Positions 4,896-5,201 of a DNA stretch of 5,201 bases are shown one piece after another. The DNA is from an uncultured bacterium (GTDB taxonomy: Bacteria > Patescibacteriota > Minisyncoccia > SW-4-49-11). The stretch lies in assembly GCA_913060955.1 (NCBI GenBank), contig CAJXTH010000057.1:1-5201 (forward strand), written 5' to 3'. The position numbers and the translations under genes were made by a program. Positions within the stretch are counted from its first letter, which is position 1. Each line of letters starts with the position of its first letter. The notes below the pieces were generated by a model, which was given only the letters and a program-made list of their open reading frames with translations, had not been told where the DNA came from and did no database searches.

Positions 4896-4931
4896 GAGGT
4901 GATTACTACTGTGATCACCTCTTTTATTTTT
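4896..4931 (+). terminator. Rho-independent terminator after the SPFH-like gene
   Basis: GAGGTGAT (4896-4903) pairs perfectly with ATCACCTC (4914-4921), and the stem can extend inward by a G-U and two more pairs to leave a 4-nt loop. It is followed at once by TTTTATTTTT (4922-4931). It begins 19 nt after the stop codon and separates the SPFH-like transcript from the next gene. Confidence 0.92.
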
Positions 4932-4942
4932 GTTTAAGTTTA

Positions 4943-4971
4943 TTGACAAAAATACCTTTATGTGGTATAAA
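4943..4971 (+). promoter_or_regulatory. Strong promoter of the downstream membrane protein gene
   Basis: Consensus -35 TTGACA (4943-4948), exactly 17 nt, then TATAAA (4966-4971), a 5-of-6 match to the -10. Expected start near 4978, about 33 nt before the ATG. It shares the 14-nt TATTGACAAAAATA block and a TTTATG in the spacer with the promoter of the SPFH-like gene. Confidence 0.88.
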
Positions 4972-4996
4972 AGCATCGTACCTTATCAAAGTTTCC

Positions 4997-5002
4997 AGGA
5001 GG
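4997..5002 (+). promoter_or_regulatory. Consensus ribosome binding site
   Basis: AGGAGG, the full anti-Shine-Dalgarno complement, ends 8 nt before the ATG at 5011 and decides that start. Confidence 0.92.
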
Positions 5003-5010
5003 AAACAATC

Positions 5011-5201
5011 ATGACGAGAAGAAAACTTGGTGAACAACCCAAAACTGACTCTGAAACCACGACCTCCAGTAAAAATTCTTTCAATTGGAAAAAGTGGGCG
5101 TTCATTCTCGGTGGAAGCTTTATCCTCTTTCTAACCCTCAAAGGTATGATAGAAGGTTGGACTGGGAACACTAGTTCTGCACCAAACTCTGTTTCGAATC
5201 C
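5011..5201 (+). CDS. Single-pass membrane protein of unknown function (N-terminal part)
   Basis: Sixty-three codons are present and the gene runs off the right edge. I do not recognise the family. Residues 1-28 are polar and Ser/Thr-rich (EQPKTDSETTTSS) and end in a basic patch, NWKKW (25-29). One hydrophobic segment follows, about 29-43 (WAFILGGSFILFLTL), then the polar GWTGNTSSAPNS stretch. The positive residues before the segment predict a cytoplasmic N-terminus and an extracytoplasmic remainder (type II anchor); no signal-peptidase site is obvious. The start is fixed by AGGAGG at 8 nt and a strong promoter. Its promoter resembles that of the SPFH-like gene just upstream, so the two products may act together at the membrane; that is inference. 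Confidence 0.85.
   Translation, partial: MTRRKLGEQPKTDSETTTSSKNSFNWKKWAFILGGSFILFLTLKGMIEGWTGNTSSAPNSVSN

Noticed and set aside
3958..5171. Minus-strand frames opposite the SPFH-like gene and the last gene
   Set aside because: They are shadows of plus-strand genes that have strong ribosome binding sites, promoters and a terminator.
1..5201. UGA recoded as glycine (code 25), seen in some CPR groups
   Set aside because: All genes end in TAA or TAG and read normally, and no in-frame TGA is needed to extend any of them. The window gives no evidence for recoding, although it cannot exclude it.

Overview
The window looks like a chromosomal stretch of an uncultivated, probably Patescibacteria/CPR-type bacterium. 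The clues are the EF-G N-terminus (ending VTVFDG after the G3 region, a form I associate with CPR sequences), the compact gene order, the dispersed small palindromic repeats and the atypical arginine codon use. This is an inference: no rRNA or full marker gene is present to fix the lineage.

Left part (1-1560, minus strand): the str operon, read right to left as rpsL (S12), rpsG (S7) and the first 112 codons of fusA (EF-G), with a good sigma70-type promoter upstream of rpsL. S12 and S7 are 13 nt apart. S7 and EF-G are separated by 215 nt that hold a two-hairpin inverted repeat (REPIN-like). None of the three genes has a well-placed Shine-Dalgarno sequence, and 34 of their 37 arginine codons are CGA.

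Middle part (1560-3660): a minus-strand gene for an AAA ATPase of the AAA_14/DUF4143 type, bracketed by two arrays of short palindromic repeats (about 1560-1890 and 3283-3569). The two arrays share a direct repeat of nearly 90 bp, so the ATPase sits like a cassette between homologous sequences. Its promoter region carries a 33-bp tandem repeat with AGTGAA/TTCACT half-sites that overlap the probable -35 box, which suggests an operator.

Right part (3660-5201, plus strand): a membrane-anchored SPFH/band-7-like protein with two N-terminal membrane segments, then a strong terminator, then the start of a single-pass membrane protein that runs off the window. Each has its own promoter, and the two promoters share the same 14-nt -35 region, so the genes are probably expressed together as a membrane-associated pair despite the terminator. 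Both have strong Shine-Dalgarno sites, unlike the str operon.

I see no complete new defence or mobile system. The most notable items are the covarying palindromic repeat family, the CGA-dominated ribosomal genes, the operator-like repeat before the ATPase and the SPFH/membrane-protein pair.
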